From: Saxidomus purpurata | Lineage: Eukaryota > Mollusca > Bivalvia > Venerida > Veneridae | DNA: 64,000 bases | Direction of reading: 5' to 3' | NCBI GenBank assembly: GCA_022818135.1 | Contig: JAFMSR010000003.1 | Location: 30,453,962 to 30,517,961, forward strand | Shown: positions 56,195-64,000 of the stretch, piece after piece | How positions within the stretch are numbered: position 1 is the stretch's first letter | Layout: each line of letters opens with the position of its first letter | Notes under the pieces: generated by a model | What the model was told of the DNA's origin: nothing | Database searches by the model: none | The model's input: the letters and a program-made list of their open reading frames with translations, nothing else | Translations under genes and position numbers: made by a program

Positions 56195-56320
56195 GTGAAG
56201 AACACACCATACCTGATGTGCAGTTGTTTCCGGGTCAACGTGGACAGGACAGAGGAAACAGGCAGCAAAGAGAACCAGTTAATGTGGAATTCATTCGCAT
56301 GGATTGTCCAATTTGTAGAG
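56195..56320 (+). CDS. IAP exon H' (duplicated exon, copy 2)
   Basis: Same 126-nt sequence, splice sites and phases as exon H. If both are spliced in with their M partners, the protein carries a tandem repeat of 54 residues. If they are mutually exclusive the product is unchanged. Identity argues for a very recent event or for two haplotypes placed in tandem by the assembler. Confidence 0.75.
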
Positions 56321-57905
56321 GTACATTGACAGTGTAATCAGTTTTAAATATTTATTTGAAAATGCAAATTGCTATTTATGAAATTTTTAATTTCAAAGAA
56401 TGGTTGAAGGGCGTAGAGTGTTACCCGTCTGTCAGTCCATATGTCTGTGCATGCCTCTGTACAGAAATTGTTTACCATTAATAACTTTTGAAATGTTGCA
56501 TGGATTTTATTCAGATTTTACATGTAGGTTAATGAACATAAAATACAGATCAAGTTTGATTTCAGATACAATCTTCGAATTCTTACTGGAGCAATGGCCC
56601 CTTTTTGACTTAAATTTCAACAAAATGGTGGTTTCTTTTCAATAACTTTTGAAAGGTTGCATTGATTTAATTCAAATTTAGGTTTAGGAAGATAAAAAAC
56701 AGGTCAAGTTCAATATAGGTTACAATCCAGTAATTCTGTTAATTTGTGGTTTCTGATCATTATCTCATGACAAGTTGGATGGATTGCAGTCATATTTGCA
56801 ACTAATTTACATAACTTAGTAAAATACAAGTTCAAATTTTTGTTGCTTATGCCATGGTGGTTTGTCCGTCGTCTGTCTGTCTGTCAGTCATCAAACATGC
56901 TCAGAAGGTTCCCTGTAACATGTAGATGATCAATCAGTGGGTGAAAGTTCAGGGTCATATTGACCTTCATTAGATTTTCCTTGATAATGATCTACAGGTC
57001 TCATTTTTCATTCAACTTACATCGAACTTGCTCAGAAGGTTCCTTGTAACATGTAGATGATCCCTTTTGCTTTTGGGGTCAGTGGGTCAAAGGTCACCTC
57101 TGTTAGATTTTCCTTGATAGCGCTCTACAGATCACAGTTTTCATTCAACTTTCATTGAACTTGCTCAGAAGGTTCCCTGTAACATGTCGACAGAGTCAAG
57201 TATTACCTAGAAGCTCCATGTCTGATTTTTACCAGACTTGCTCTGTAGCATCCTTGCATTGACCCCGTTCAAAAAATAGGAAATGATGCCAGTCCAGTGG
57301 ACACGGGTCGCTGCTACTAAAAATAGAAAAACCTTTAAACTGCTTTTTTTCATGAACCAATAGATGAAATGTTATCAAACTTGCTCTGTAGCATCCTTGC
57401 TTTGTCCCCTTTCAAAAATAGGAAATGGTTCTACTAGTGCACACAGGGGCCGCTGTTAGTAAAAATAGAAAAAATCTTTTAATGGCTTCTTCTCATGAAC
57501 CGATGGATGGCATGTCACCAGACTTGCTCTGTAGCATCCTTGCATTGTTCCCTTTCAAAAAACAGGAAATGGATCTGGTCCAGTGCACACAAGGGGCCGC
57601 TTTTACAAAAATAAGTAAAATCTTTGAATACAGTTTGATATACTGCATTACAATGGTATAGAGTACTACAATACTTTACAGTACTACAGTATTTGATAGT
57701 ACCATAGAGTACTTTAATGCCATAGTGACCAGCACATAAGTGGTATCACTTTGAGTGGTAGTTGTAGTTAATTCAGTTTTAGTTAAGGACATTAATTGCA
57801 GTGTTGACCACTTGAAATTTAGCTTGCTAAGATAAGTGACTTGGGACCACTTAGGGTTAAATTAGCCTGCTTGTTTAAAATTAATAGTTTTTAATTTCTT
57901 TTAAG
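56321..57905 (+). repeat. Intron H'-M' with HK-like monomers and 143-bp minisatellite
   Basis: Same content as intron H-M but only three minisatellite units (CTTGCTCTGTAGCATCC near 57237, 57379 and 57522). Confidence 0.8.
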
Positions 57906-57941
57906 GGCTTTTCCTAGGAGATTACACAGAGATATCATTGG
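57906..57941 (+). CDS. IAP micro-exon M' (duplicated, copy 2)
   Basis: Identical to exon M in coding bases, acceptor AG and donor GTGAGT; phase 1 to phase 1. It joins exon I as ...ISL-E-EQNRQ without frame change. Confidence 0.58.
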
Positions 57942-58490
57942 GTGAGTTTGTTTTACAGGTTCTTCAAAGTACTCAGTATTTCAGGTCATATGCATGGATT
58001 TCTAAAAGATAAATATTTAAATTTCAATCTCACTTATATTCTCAAATCTTTCATTAAAATTTGCCCTGTTGTGGCAAATCTCACTATTTATTAACCTAAA
58101 AGACCAAAGCATTCTGTTATTTAGATTAAAGTCAGTATAAAAGGAAATTTTCAGCATGTTGATGTTAACATTAAAAATGGAACTCGAAACCAGTGGTGTC
58201 ATGGAATAAAAAAACTAAATTAGAATCAAGAATTTGTGACTTAAATATGACAGTATTTAATTAACATATTCCAAGGTTGCAAACTTTTTCCTTGAGGCCA
58301 GTTTAAAAACTCTGGTTTCTGATTGATGAACTCAGTTTAAGGGAAAGATTTGAAACAGGATCTGTATGAAGCTTTCCTACCGTAGACCCTATGAAAGGAA
58401 TAGTACATGCTTAGTGCTTAATGACAAGGGCAAAATGCCTTCTTACATTTGTTATGCAAAAATTTCAACTTTCATTCAATGTTTGTGTTG

Positions 58491-59107
58491 TTTTTAGCTC
58501 ACCTGGCACATAGTACCAGAGTGAGCTATTAGGATTGCTCACCGTCTGGCGTGCATCCGTCCACCATTTTATCAAATCATGACTCCCATTCATTTGAACG
58601 ACATTACCTCAGAAACCACTAAGCCAATTTTGATGGAACTTGGCAGGAATGTTCCATGCAGGGACTCAGGTTGCTATGTCTAGGAAAAACTTTGAAATCT
58701 TCTTAAAAAATGGATGGCCTAGCGTTAAGATATTTGGTATGTAGCATTGTCTGTTGGACCTCTACCTAAATCATAACCCATGGGTCAAAATTGACCCAAC
58801 CTAGGGAGGTCTCCTAATTTTACATAGGCTTATATAAGAAAAACTGTAAAAATCTTCTCTGAAACAACAAGGTCTAGATCTTAGATATTCAGCATGTATG
58901 ATTACCTAGTGGAATTCTACCAATAGCATTCAAATCATGACTCCCAGGTGAAAATTCTCCCTGCCAATGGGAGGTAGGGTTACTTGATTTCACAAAGGCT
59001 TATACAGGGAAAATTTCACAATTCTTCTTGTTTTTTAAAATCACAAGACCCAGAGCCTAGATATTTGTAATATAGCATTGTGTAGTGGACCTTTACAAAG
59101 AGTGTTC
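58491..59107 (+). mobile_element. HA-family element, 3' truncated
   Basis: Starts TTTTTAGCTCACCTGGCACA as in the copy at 52672. Three monomers follow, cut by the HG element near AGAGTGTTCAAAGC. Right edge of the segmental duplication. Confidence 0.65.
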
Positions 59108-59405
59108 AAAGCTTTTCCTTTCGGAGAAAAGGCAATACATAGGGTTCGCTTTGTCCATCGGTCCGTCCATCAAAAAAATTAAACGTTGGCTATAACTTTG
59201 CCATTTCTTAAGATTTCTTCATCAAACTTTCAAATTGCATTGCTTATGACAAAAGGGTCATGAAGCCGCCAAATGTTGTAGGTCAAGGTCATATTTGACA
59301 GAGTTATGCCCCTTTTTGTACTTAGATTTTGTCACAAAATTATTAGTTATTCTGACAAAGTGTAAGAGGGCGACACAAGTGTTCTACTGAACACCCATCT
59401 AGTTA
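59108..59405 (+). mobile_element. HG-family element
   Basis: 5' end partly lost (CCTTTCGGAGAAAAGGC). One monomer with GGCTATAACTTTGCCATTTC and TAGGTCAAGGTCATATTTG. 3' end AAGAGGGCGACACA, hairpin GTGTTC-TACT-GAACAC, CCATCTAG before TT. Confidence 0.7.
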
Positions 59406-59961
59406 AGATCTAATTTTAACAGTCTGGAAACTCATAGGATGATTGGCCTAATTGAGTAGATGATCCCTACAGGTTTTTGGGTCAATGGGTCAAGGTCACA
59501 GTGACCTCTGTTAGCAATTACTTGATAACATTTCTAAAGATTTTACAAAACTCAGAATAGTTGTCAGTCCAGTAGAGCAATACTGGCCCTTTTGGGTCTA
59601 TTGTTTATTTGGTTTGGATTTTATTTAATAAATTTTTGGTTGCATAAGTTTTTTTACCTCATTTTCAAATAACAATTTTGACATTAGCACTTGCAAGAAT
59701 GCACAAAGAACTTAGAGGATAGCTTAAAGCATAATGCTGTGACAATTTGGCCATTCTTAAAAGGGGATGCAACTTGTGATGCCTACTAACAGCTGATGCC
59801 TACTATGTGCCCTCTGTTGTCATAATGCAGGGTTTTTCAGTTTGGTTCCCCTCACAATTATGATATTTATAGAAAGTGTCATTGAATTACCCGCAATCCA
59901 CCTGACAATAAAAAATAATCATTTAAACAGGCTGATGTGGACTAATGTCTGAGAAAAAATA
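59406..59961 (+). repeat. HK-like remnant and unassigned intron
   Basis: HK monomers (GAGTAGATGATCCCTACAGG, GTCACAGTGACCTCTGTTAG) and the hairpin CCAGTAGAGCAATACTGG run to about 59600. The rest is unassigned. Confidence 0.45.
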
Positions 59962-60215
59962 AACAATCAGGCAGTTGTCATAAAGCATTATGCATGTTCA
60001 AACTTATCATAAGCATGCATGACACACAGCACAAAGACGCATGAAAGTTGAAATTCTTGAATTACAGATATAAGCAGCCAATAGGCAGTTGTCATATAGC
60101 ATCATACAGGTGCAAACTTATCATTGGTATGCATAAAAAACAACTTAAACATGAAAGGAAGCTGAAATTCTTACATTACAAATGTATGAAACCAATATGC
60201 AATTGTCATTTAGCA
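59962..60215. repeat. Tandem repeat of about 115-120 bp
   Basis: Two to three diverged units with CAGTTGTCATAWAGCATYAT, GTGCAAACTTATCAT and GAAGCTGAAATTCTTACATT. Confidence 0.55.
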
Positions 60216-60391
60216 CTAAGCATGTCCTGACATGGCCTGGCAGACATTTCCTTCTATAAGACCCAGGTCTTTAGACTTAAATATGTATGACATTTTAACT
60301 TGGTAACTGTGTTATGTTTTGTGACTTACAAATACCTGCCTTTTTTCTAGTGGTAATTTTTTAACAAATAACTTGTTTTTTCTTTATTTAG

Positions 60392-60576
60392 AGGAACAGA
60401 ACCGGCAACTTAGGGCAAGCCTGATATGTAATGTGTGTGAGGAAAATAACTGCAATATTCTGTTCATACCATGTGGACACCATAGAGTGTGTGAGCATTG
60501 CGCTCACAACATCACCACAGTCTGTCCATACTGTGGAAGCAGAATAGATGAAAAAATAAAAACTTTTATGAACTAA
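60392..60576 (+). CDS. IAP exon I: C-terminal RING finger (E3 ubiquitin ligase)
   Basis: Terminal exon, entered at phase 1 after TTTTTTCTTTATTTAG, stop TAA 60574-60576. It begins EEQNRQLRASLICNVCEEN. The eight zinc ligands are C985, C988, C1000, H1002, C1006, C1009, C1017 and C1020 (ICNVC, FIPCGH, VCEHC, CPYC), the C3HC4 IAP pattern. FIPCGHHRVC and the short tail ending KTFMN match the hydrophobic C-terminus that IAP RINGs use for dimerisation and E2 activation. All key residues are intact, so an active E3 is expected. CPYC instead of the usual CPIC is a minor change. Confidence 0.95.
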
Positions 60577-60720
60577 TTCTGGCACTCAGAACAAAGGTGG
60601 AGGGCACAAATTAATTGGTGCAAAATAAACAAAGTTATGCTTCTTGTAAATATCAAAGGGGCAGTCTGAAACTGTATACCAGTACATGCCTAGAAGCAAA
60701 ATGAAGGATACTTTAATAAA
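60577..60720 (+). promoter_or_regulatory. 3' UTR with AATAAA polyadenylation signal
   Basis: AATAAA at 60715-60720, about 140 bp after the stop codon, is the first canonical signal. Cleavage is expected 10-30 bp further on. No T/GT-rich element was verified. Confidence 0.6.
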
Positions 60721-61574
60721 TTAAGTTGTACCTATTTGATACCTGTATACTAAATGAAATTTGACTAGATTACTAAGATTAGCCTTTAGGTAGTTGTCCA
60801 TGTGATATAAGATAGGTAATAATTGTCAAGTGGTATCTTGTGTTTTTTTGTTTTTTTGCATAAACCAATTTTTAAAGACATAGAGAATTCTTAAGCTTTT
60901 ACACAGTTACAGTGTCACCCAAAACAAACCCAAATGAAACATTTATCAAGCATAACAACATAGGTCGCTATGCTCGTTTTTGAGACACCAGCTTCTGAAA
61001 GTGACAACTATCTTGCATAAAAGACAGAAAAGTGCAGCACCAAGGACACTTCAAAATTCCTAAATAGTAATTTAACTTTGTGTGGTTGCATAGAAATGCA
61101 ATTGACTATTACTATGAATGTTTTTAATAACTGTCACAATATATCAGTATAAATCTTCAGAGCATAGATTAAACAAAATGTGAACATTCAGAAATAATCA
61201 CAAAAATTATAAGAATCTTTCACTGGTTGCACATGCAGAGCCTCGTTACCGCCAAAAACAGTTACCCTCGAGCCAGATATTCTCATTGGCACGTGCAGCC
61301 AGTGATAGATTCTTTTTCTTACATACCATTTTCTACTAATAGTAGCTGAAATTTAAAAAAGTTATGACTTATATTTATGCGCTATTTTCTTGTAGTAATG
61401 TACAAATTTACACATTCATTCTAATCATTCATAAAAGTAGTTCGTTCTGACATGATTAAGTTGTCACGAGGGGGTGTAAGATGAGATATTCCAGCACTGG
61501 TAAAAACTGCAGTTATTCCAATCTGATATGCAAGAAGAAAAGTTTGTCTTATAAAAATTCTAGTGAAGAGAATT
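60721..61574. other. Intergenic, unassigned
   Basis: No gene, hairpin element or tandem array recognised. Confidence 0.4.
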
Positions 61575-61760
61575 TTTTACTTGTTAGCTCACCTGGCACT
61601 TTATGCCAGGGTGAGCTTATTTAGGATGGATAATTATCCATCATCCTTCTGTCCTCCCCCCCAATTTTTGTTTCTGTTTAAACTTAAAAACACAACTTCC
61701 TGTGATGTGATTGTTGACCTTGTATTATAGCCAATGGTAGCCGAGTGAGTTGTTAAATCT
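61575..61760 (+). mobile_element. HA-family remnant
   Basis: GTTAGCTCACCTGGCACTTT / GCCAGGGTGAGCTTATTTAGG at the 5' side and GCCAATGGTAGCCGAGTGAG at the 3' side, with the monomers missing. Confidence 0.5.
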
Positions 61761-61996
61761 TGATTGGGATTGTATTTCGGTCAACTAGGGTAATAAATTG
61801 TGGTCAAAGAGGGGACCTTGCGTGCACTTTTGCAGCTTAAGTATCACCAAGCCATTGATAAGTCAATGTGTTTTTTTCAAAGTAAGATAATACTGCTAGC
61901 TTCCTTTTCTAAGATTTTGAATCTGACTTGCTGACCTCGAATTCTTCAGCAATTTTATAAGCTGGTTTACCCCCAAATCGAGCAACTCATGCTTTA

Positions 61997-62342
61997 ACAC
62001 GCATATTGATAAAACTTGTTAAAAAATTGTCTCTAAGTTATCGCTTCTTAAAAGAATTCACAACGTTTTAACTCCTCAAGTGAAGGAACTGTTTTACAGT
62101 GCATATATTGCTTCTATTTTTGACAACGGCTGTATAACTTGGTGTCATGCAAATATTTCAGACATTAACAGAATAACAAAGCTACAAAAGAGAGCTGCAA
62201 GAATAGTTCTCAATAAACCAATGCGAACAAATAGCACTGAAATGTAAAGAAGTCTTAAATGATGCAACTATTTTACTGGATTAATGATCTTTAAAGCGCT
62301 ACATTGTCTTGCACCAACATATAATATTATGGATCTAATTTG
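61997..62342 (+). pseudogene. Non-LTR retrotransposon RT, C-terminal fragment
   Basis: One frame gives SLLKRIHNVLTPQVKELFYS, then AYIASIFDNGCITWC and ITKLQKRAARIVLNKPM. After a frameshift it gives FTGLMIFKALHCLAPTYNIM. The series FY.sYi...FDnG...W...i.kLQKRAARiil...yKaLh.lAP.Y is the standard thumb/connection region of LINE reverse transcriptases. It is broken by stops and a frameshift. Confidence 0.8.
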
Positions 62343-62369
62343 TCTGTCAGCAAAAAAATTATAGCTTGC

Positions 62370-62620
62370 GATCTTCTTTCTGTCAGTCTGTCTGTCTGTG
62401 TGTCCTACATTCCATTTTTCATGTCTAGGCTGTTACTTTTTCATGCTTGAAGGGATTTTCAACTATATGGCACATATGTTCAGCACATAAAGACAATATG
62501 TTGTGTGCAAGACCAACGTCCCTACCTCAAAGGTCAGGATGACACTTGGAGTTAAAAGTTAACAAAATTCTATGTATATGCACACATTCATGTCCAGGCT
62601 GTAACTTTGTCTTGTGTAAT
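62370..62620 (+). mobile_element. HC-related remnant
   Basis: GTCAGTCTGTCTGTCTGTGTG is followed by one monomer with TCATGCTTGAAGGGATTTTC, AGCACATAAAGACAATATG and CTACCTCAAAGGTCAGG. No 5' hairpin or 3' end. Confidence 0.5.
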
Positions 62621-63206
62621 GATCCAGTCTCCCGATAAATTATTTTTATCAAATAGCATTTACTTGAATCTTTAAATACATATCAGAAATAGTTATAATT
62701 TAGATACTATTCATTTTAAATATCATTGAATGAGGCATTTCATTATTTCTAAAGGAATTATGTATGGTAGTGCAAGGTTTATATTACCCCACCCACTTTG
62801 TTTTCTAGCTTTAATAAATGTATTTTTCCAATGTATGATGGATTGTAAATGTATAATCTATACAATAAGGTATGTAGTGATGCATCATATACAAGTTTTT
62901 CATGTTTTCAGAATTATTAATGGCTGTGCACCTTCACACTGGACTCGATTATTCACCGTATTTTTGTGCTAAAAATCGCCAATGTTGTTATCGACATTTG
63001 ATGTCTATTTTCGCTTATCTGTTCTATAATATTACTTGAAATCGATCAAAATCAATAATAACTGTTCAATATATTCAATACCTATACATGTTTACATTAA
63101 ACATCGACTTCCATGAACGTAATTGATTAAAGAACTGTGATATTTCATTTTACTTCCGTGTTTGTCCGCCATTGTTGTGTTAAAATCTTGGGGTGCATGC
63201 GAGACA
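62621..63206. other. Unassigned sequence upstream of the candidate promoter
   Basis: AT-rich. CCGCCATTGTTG near 63168 resembles a YY1-type site. No repeat family or gene recognised. Confidence 0.35.
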
Positions 63207-63240
63207 TGACGTCATCTATGACGAAATCTCACTATAAAAG
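63207..63240 (+). promoter_or_regulatory. Candidate core promoter: CRE and TATA box
   Basis: A perfect palindromic CRE, TGACGTCA (63207-63214), with a second half-site ATGACG just after it, lies 19 bp before TATAAAAG (63233-63240). Initiation would be expected near 63265. A short downstream exon ending ...GACG|GTGAGC near 63292 is conceivable. The gene would lie beyond the right edge. Confidence 0.4.
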
Positions 63241-63289
63241 GTGGAATAGCGCGAAATTCAAACGGTGCCATTATAAACACCATGAGCTG

Positions 63290-63720
63290 ACGGTGAGCTC
63301 ACCATCTGGTATAAAATACCAAACCAATCATATAGTCCTACCATTATATACCAACATATCACAAGAAGAGGTAAAGTCAACCAACTGTTGGTATTAAATA
63401 AATAATAAGTGAAAGTGAAGTGTTATATTATAAGTTCCTTAAAATAAACCTCCATCTCAGTGTTTATACCATTTATACCAAGTGGTAAAATTTAAGATTC
63501 TTGGTAAAATACCGATCGATTCTTAACATCCTTTTGTGCTTATATGTAAGTGTGCGTCACTTAATAAAATATTTATATAAGTGAGTCAGTGTGTACATCT
63601 AACGTCAGCTGATTACGGAAATACAGTAAATTAGATTAATATTCTAGGTATAATATACCAAAAATACCAGATAGATCTATGCCAACTGGTATAATTTCCC
63701 TATAAGGTACAGATCTACTA
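63290..63720. repeat. Cluster of GGTAT/ATACC inverted words
   Basis: CTGGTATAAAATACCA (63306-63321), TATACCATTTATACCA, CCAAGTGGTAAAA, AGGTATAATATACCA and CCAACTGGTATAAT occur within about 400 bp. Several can form short hairpins. Nature unknown; possibly a MITE with internal repeats. Confidence 0.45.
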
Positions 63721-64000
63721 AAAACGGAAACTTGTTTACGCCGGTAGGGTGGAAGATTGTTATCAGGCATATTTTCTAGTGGCTAACTATATATAGGAAA
63801 AACAGACTGTTAATTTAGAAGTGAAAAGTGTTTTAATTGTTTTGACGAGTGTTAAGCAGTTAGTTATTCTTGACAGTGGCTATATTACAATATTAAAGAG
63901 TTAAAGTCGGTAAAATAAACTTTAGGGTGCACAGCTGTCATATGTGAAGACTCTAGAACATTCATGCTATTATTATGTAACTATTGGATATGAATTAAGT
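63721..64000. other. Unassigned right edge
   Basis: No feature recognised; possibly 5' UTR or intron 1 of a gene starting at the 63.2-kb promoter. Confidence 0.3.

Larger units (their letters stand above)
55919..58858 (+). repeat. Segmental duplication, copy 2 (exons H' and M')
   Basis: Second copy of the block at 49826-53037; exon-to-exon distance 6102 bp at H and 5822 bp at M. The coding segments are identical and the introns differ by scattered single bases. Confidence 0.9.
16995..60576 (+). other. Inhibitor-of-apoptosis (IAP/BIRC) gene, two BIR domains and a C-terminal RING
   Basis: This is the whole coding span. Eleven exons join in phase with GT/AG borders to predict 1033 residues: N-terminal extension 1-600, BIR1 about 608-701, linker 702-718, BIR2 about 719-815, linker 816-972, RING 973-1033. 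IAPs bind and restrain caspases or signalling adaptors through BIRs, and ubiquitylate clients and themselves through the RING. Two BIRs plus a RING resemble invertebrate IAPs such as Drosophila DIAP1, but the long N-terminal extension is unlike them. Bivalves carry expanded IAP families. A promoter was not identified; exon A has a splice acceptor, so at least one upstream (probably noncoding) exon is expected. Confidence 0.85.

Overview
The window looks like nuclear DNA from a bivalve mollusc. It is AT-rich and intron-dominated, and about three quarters of it is interspersed repeats. Many of these carry a short hairpin, a GTCC/GTCT (or GGTC) microsatellite and tandem monomers of about 145-180 bp, the layout of bivalve 'pearl'-like and Helentron-associated elements. 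No bacterial-style gene, rRNA, intact tRNA or CRISPR array was seen. The species cannot be fixed from the sequence.

The one gene that can be assembled runs on the + strand from 16995 to 60576 and encodes an inhibitor-of-apoptosis (IAP/BIRC) protein. Its exons are A (16987-18945), B (21629-21780), D (33441-33492), E (38677-38817), F (43984-44168), G (47456-47567), H (50093-50218), M (52084-52119), H' (56195-56320), M' (57906-57941) and I (60392-60576). All junctions are GT/AG and in phase, predicting 1033 residues (979 if only one H-M pair is used). The layout is a roughly 600-residue Lys/Arg/Ser-rich N-terminal extension, BIR1 (A+B), a linker (D), BIR2 (E+F), a linker (G, H, M, H', M') and a C-terminal IAP-type RING (I). 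All BIR zinc ligands (C-x2-C-x16-H-x6-C, twice) and all eight RING ligands are present. The H-M block is a recent duplication with identical coding sequence in both copies.

The introns and the 17 kb upstream hold about 40 elements of at least ten families, named here HA to HK. They share one end structure: a subterminal inverted repeat at each end, a 3' hairpin followed by CTCTTG or CTCTAG, and insertion between two T residues with no target-site duplication. Nested insertions at 8768-9971, 23393-30952, 25738-26746 and 27836-28913 show the empty site exactly. Every copy I recognised lies on the + strand. Terminal-inverted-repeat DNA transposons (two with 5-bp target duplications), a tRNA-derived SINE array and three non-LTR reverse-transcriptase fragments make up the rest.

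Region by region: 1-16973 is repeats (possibly intron 1 or intergenic). 16987-21780 is exons A-B, with a 1.96-kb inverted-repeat element in the intron. 21781-38676 is a deep nest of elements around exon D. 38677-47567 holds exons E-G. 47568-59600 holds the duplicated H-M block, bounded by HA elements. 60392-60720 is the RING exon with a polyadenylation signal. 60721-63100 is degenerate repeat. 63207-63300 is a candidate promoter for a gene leaving the window to the right.
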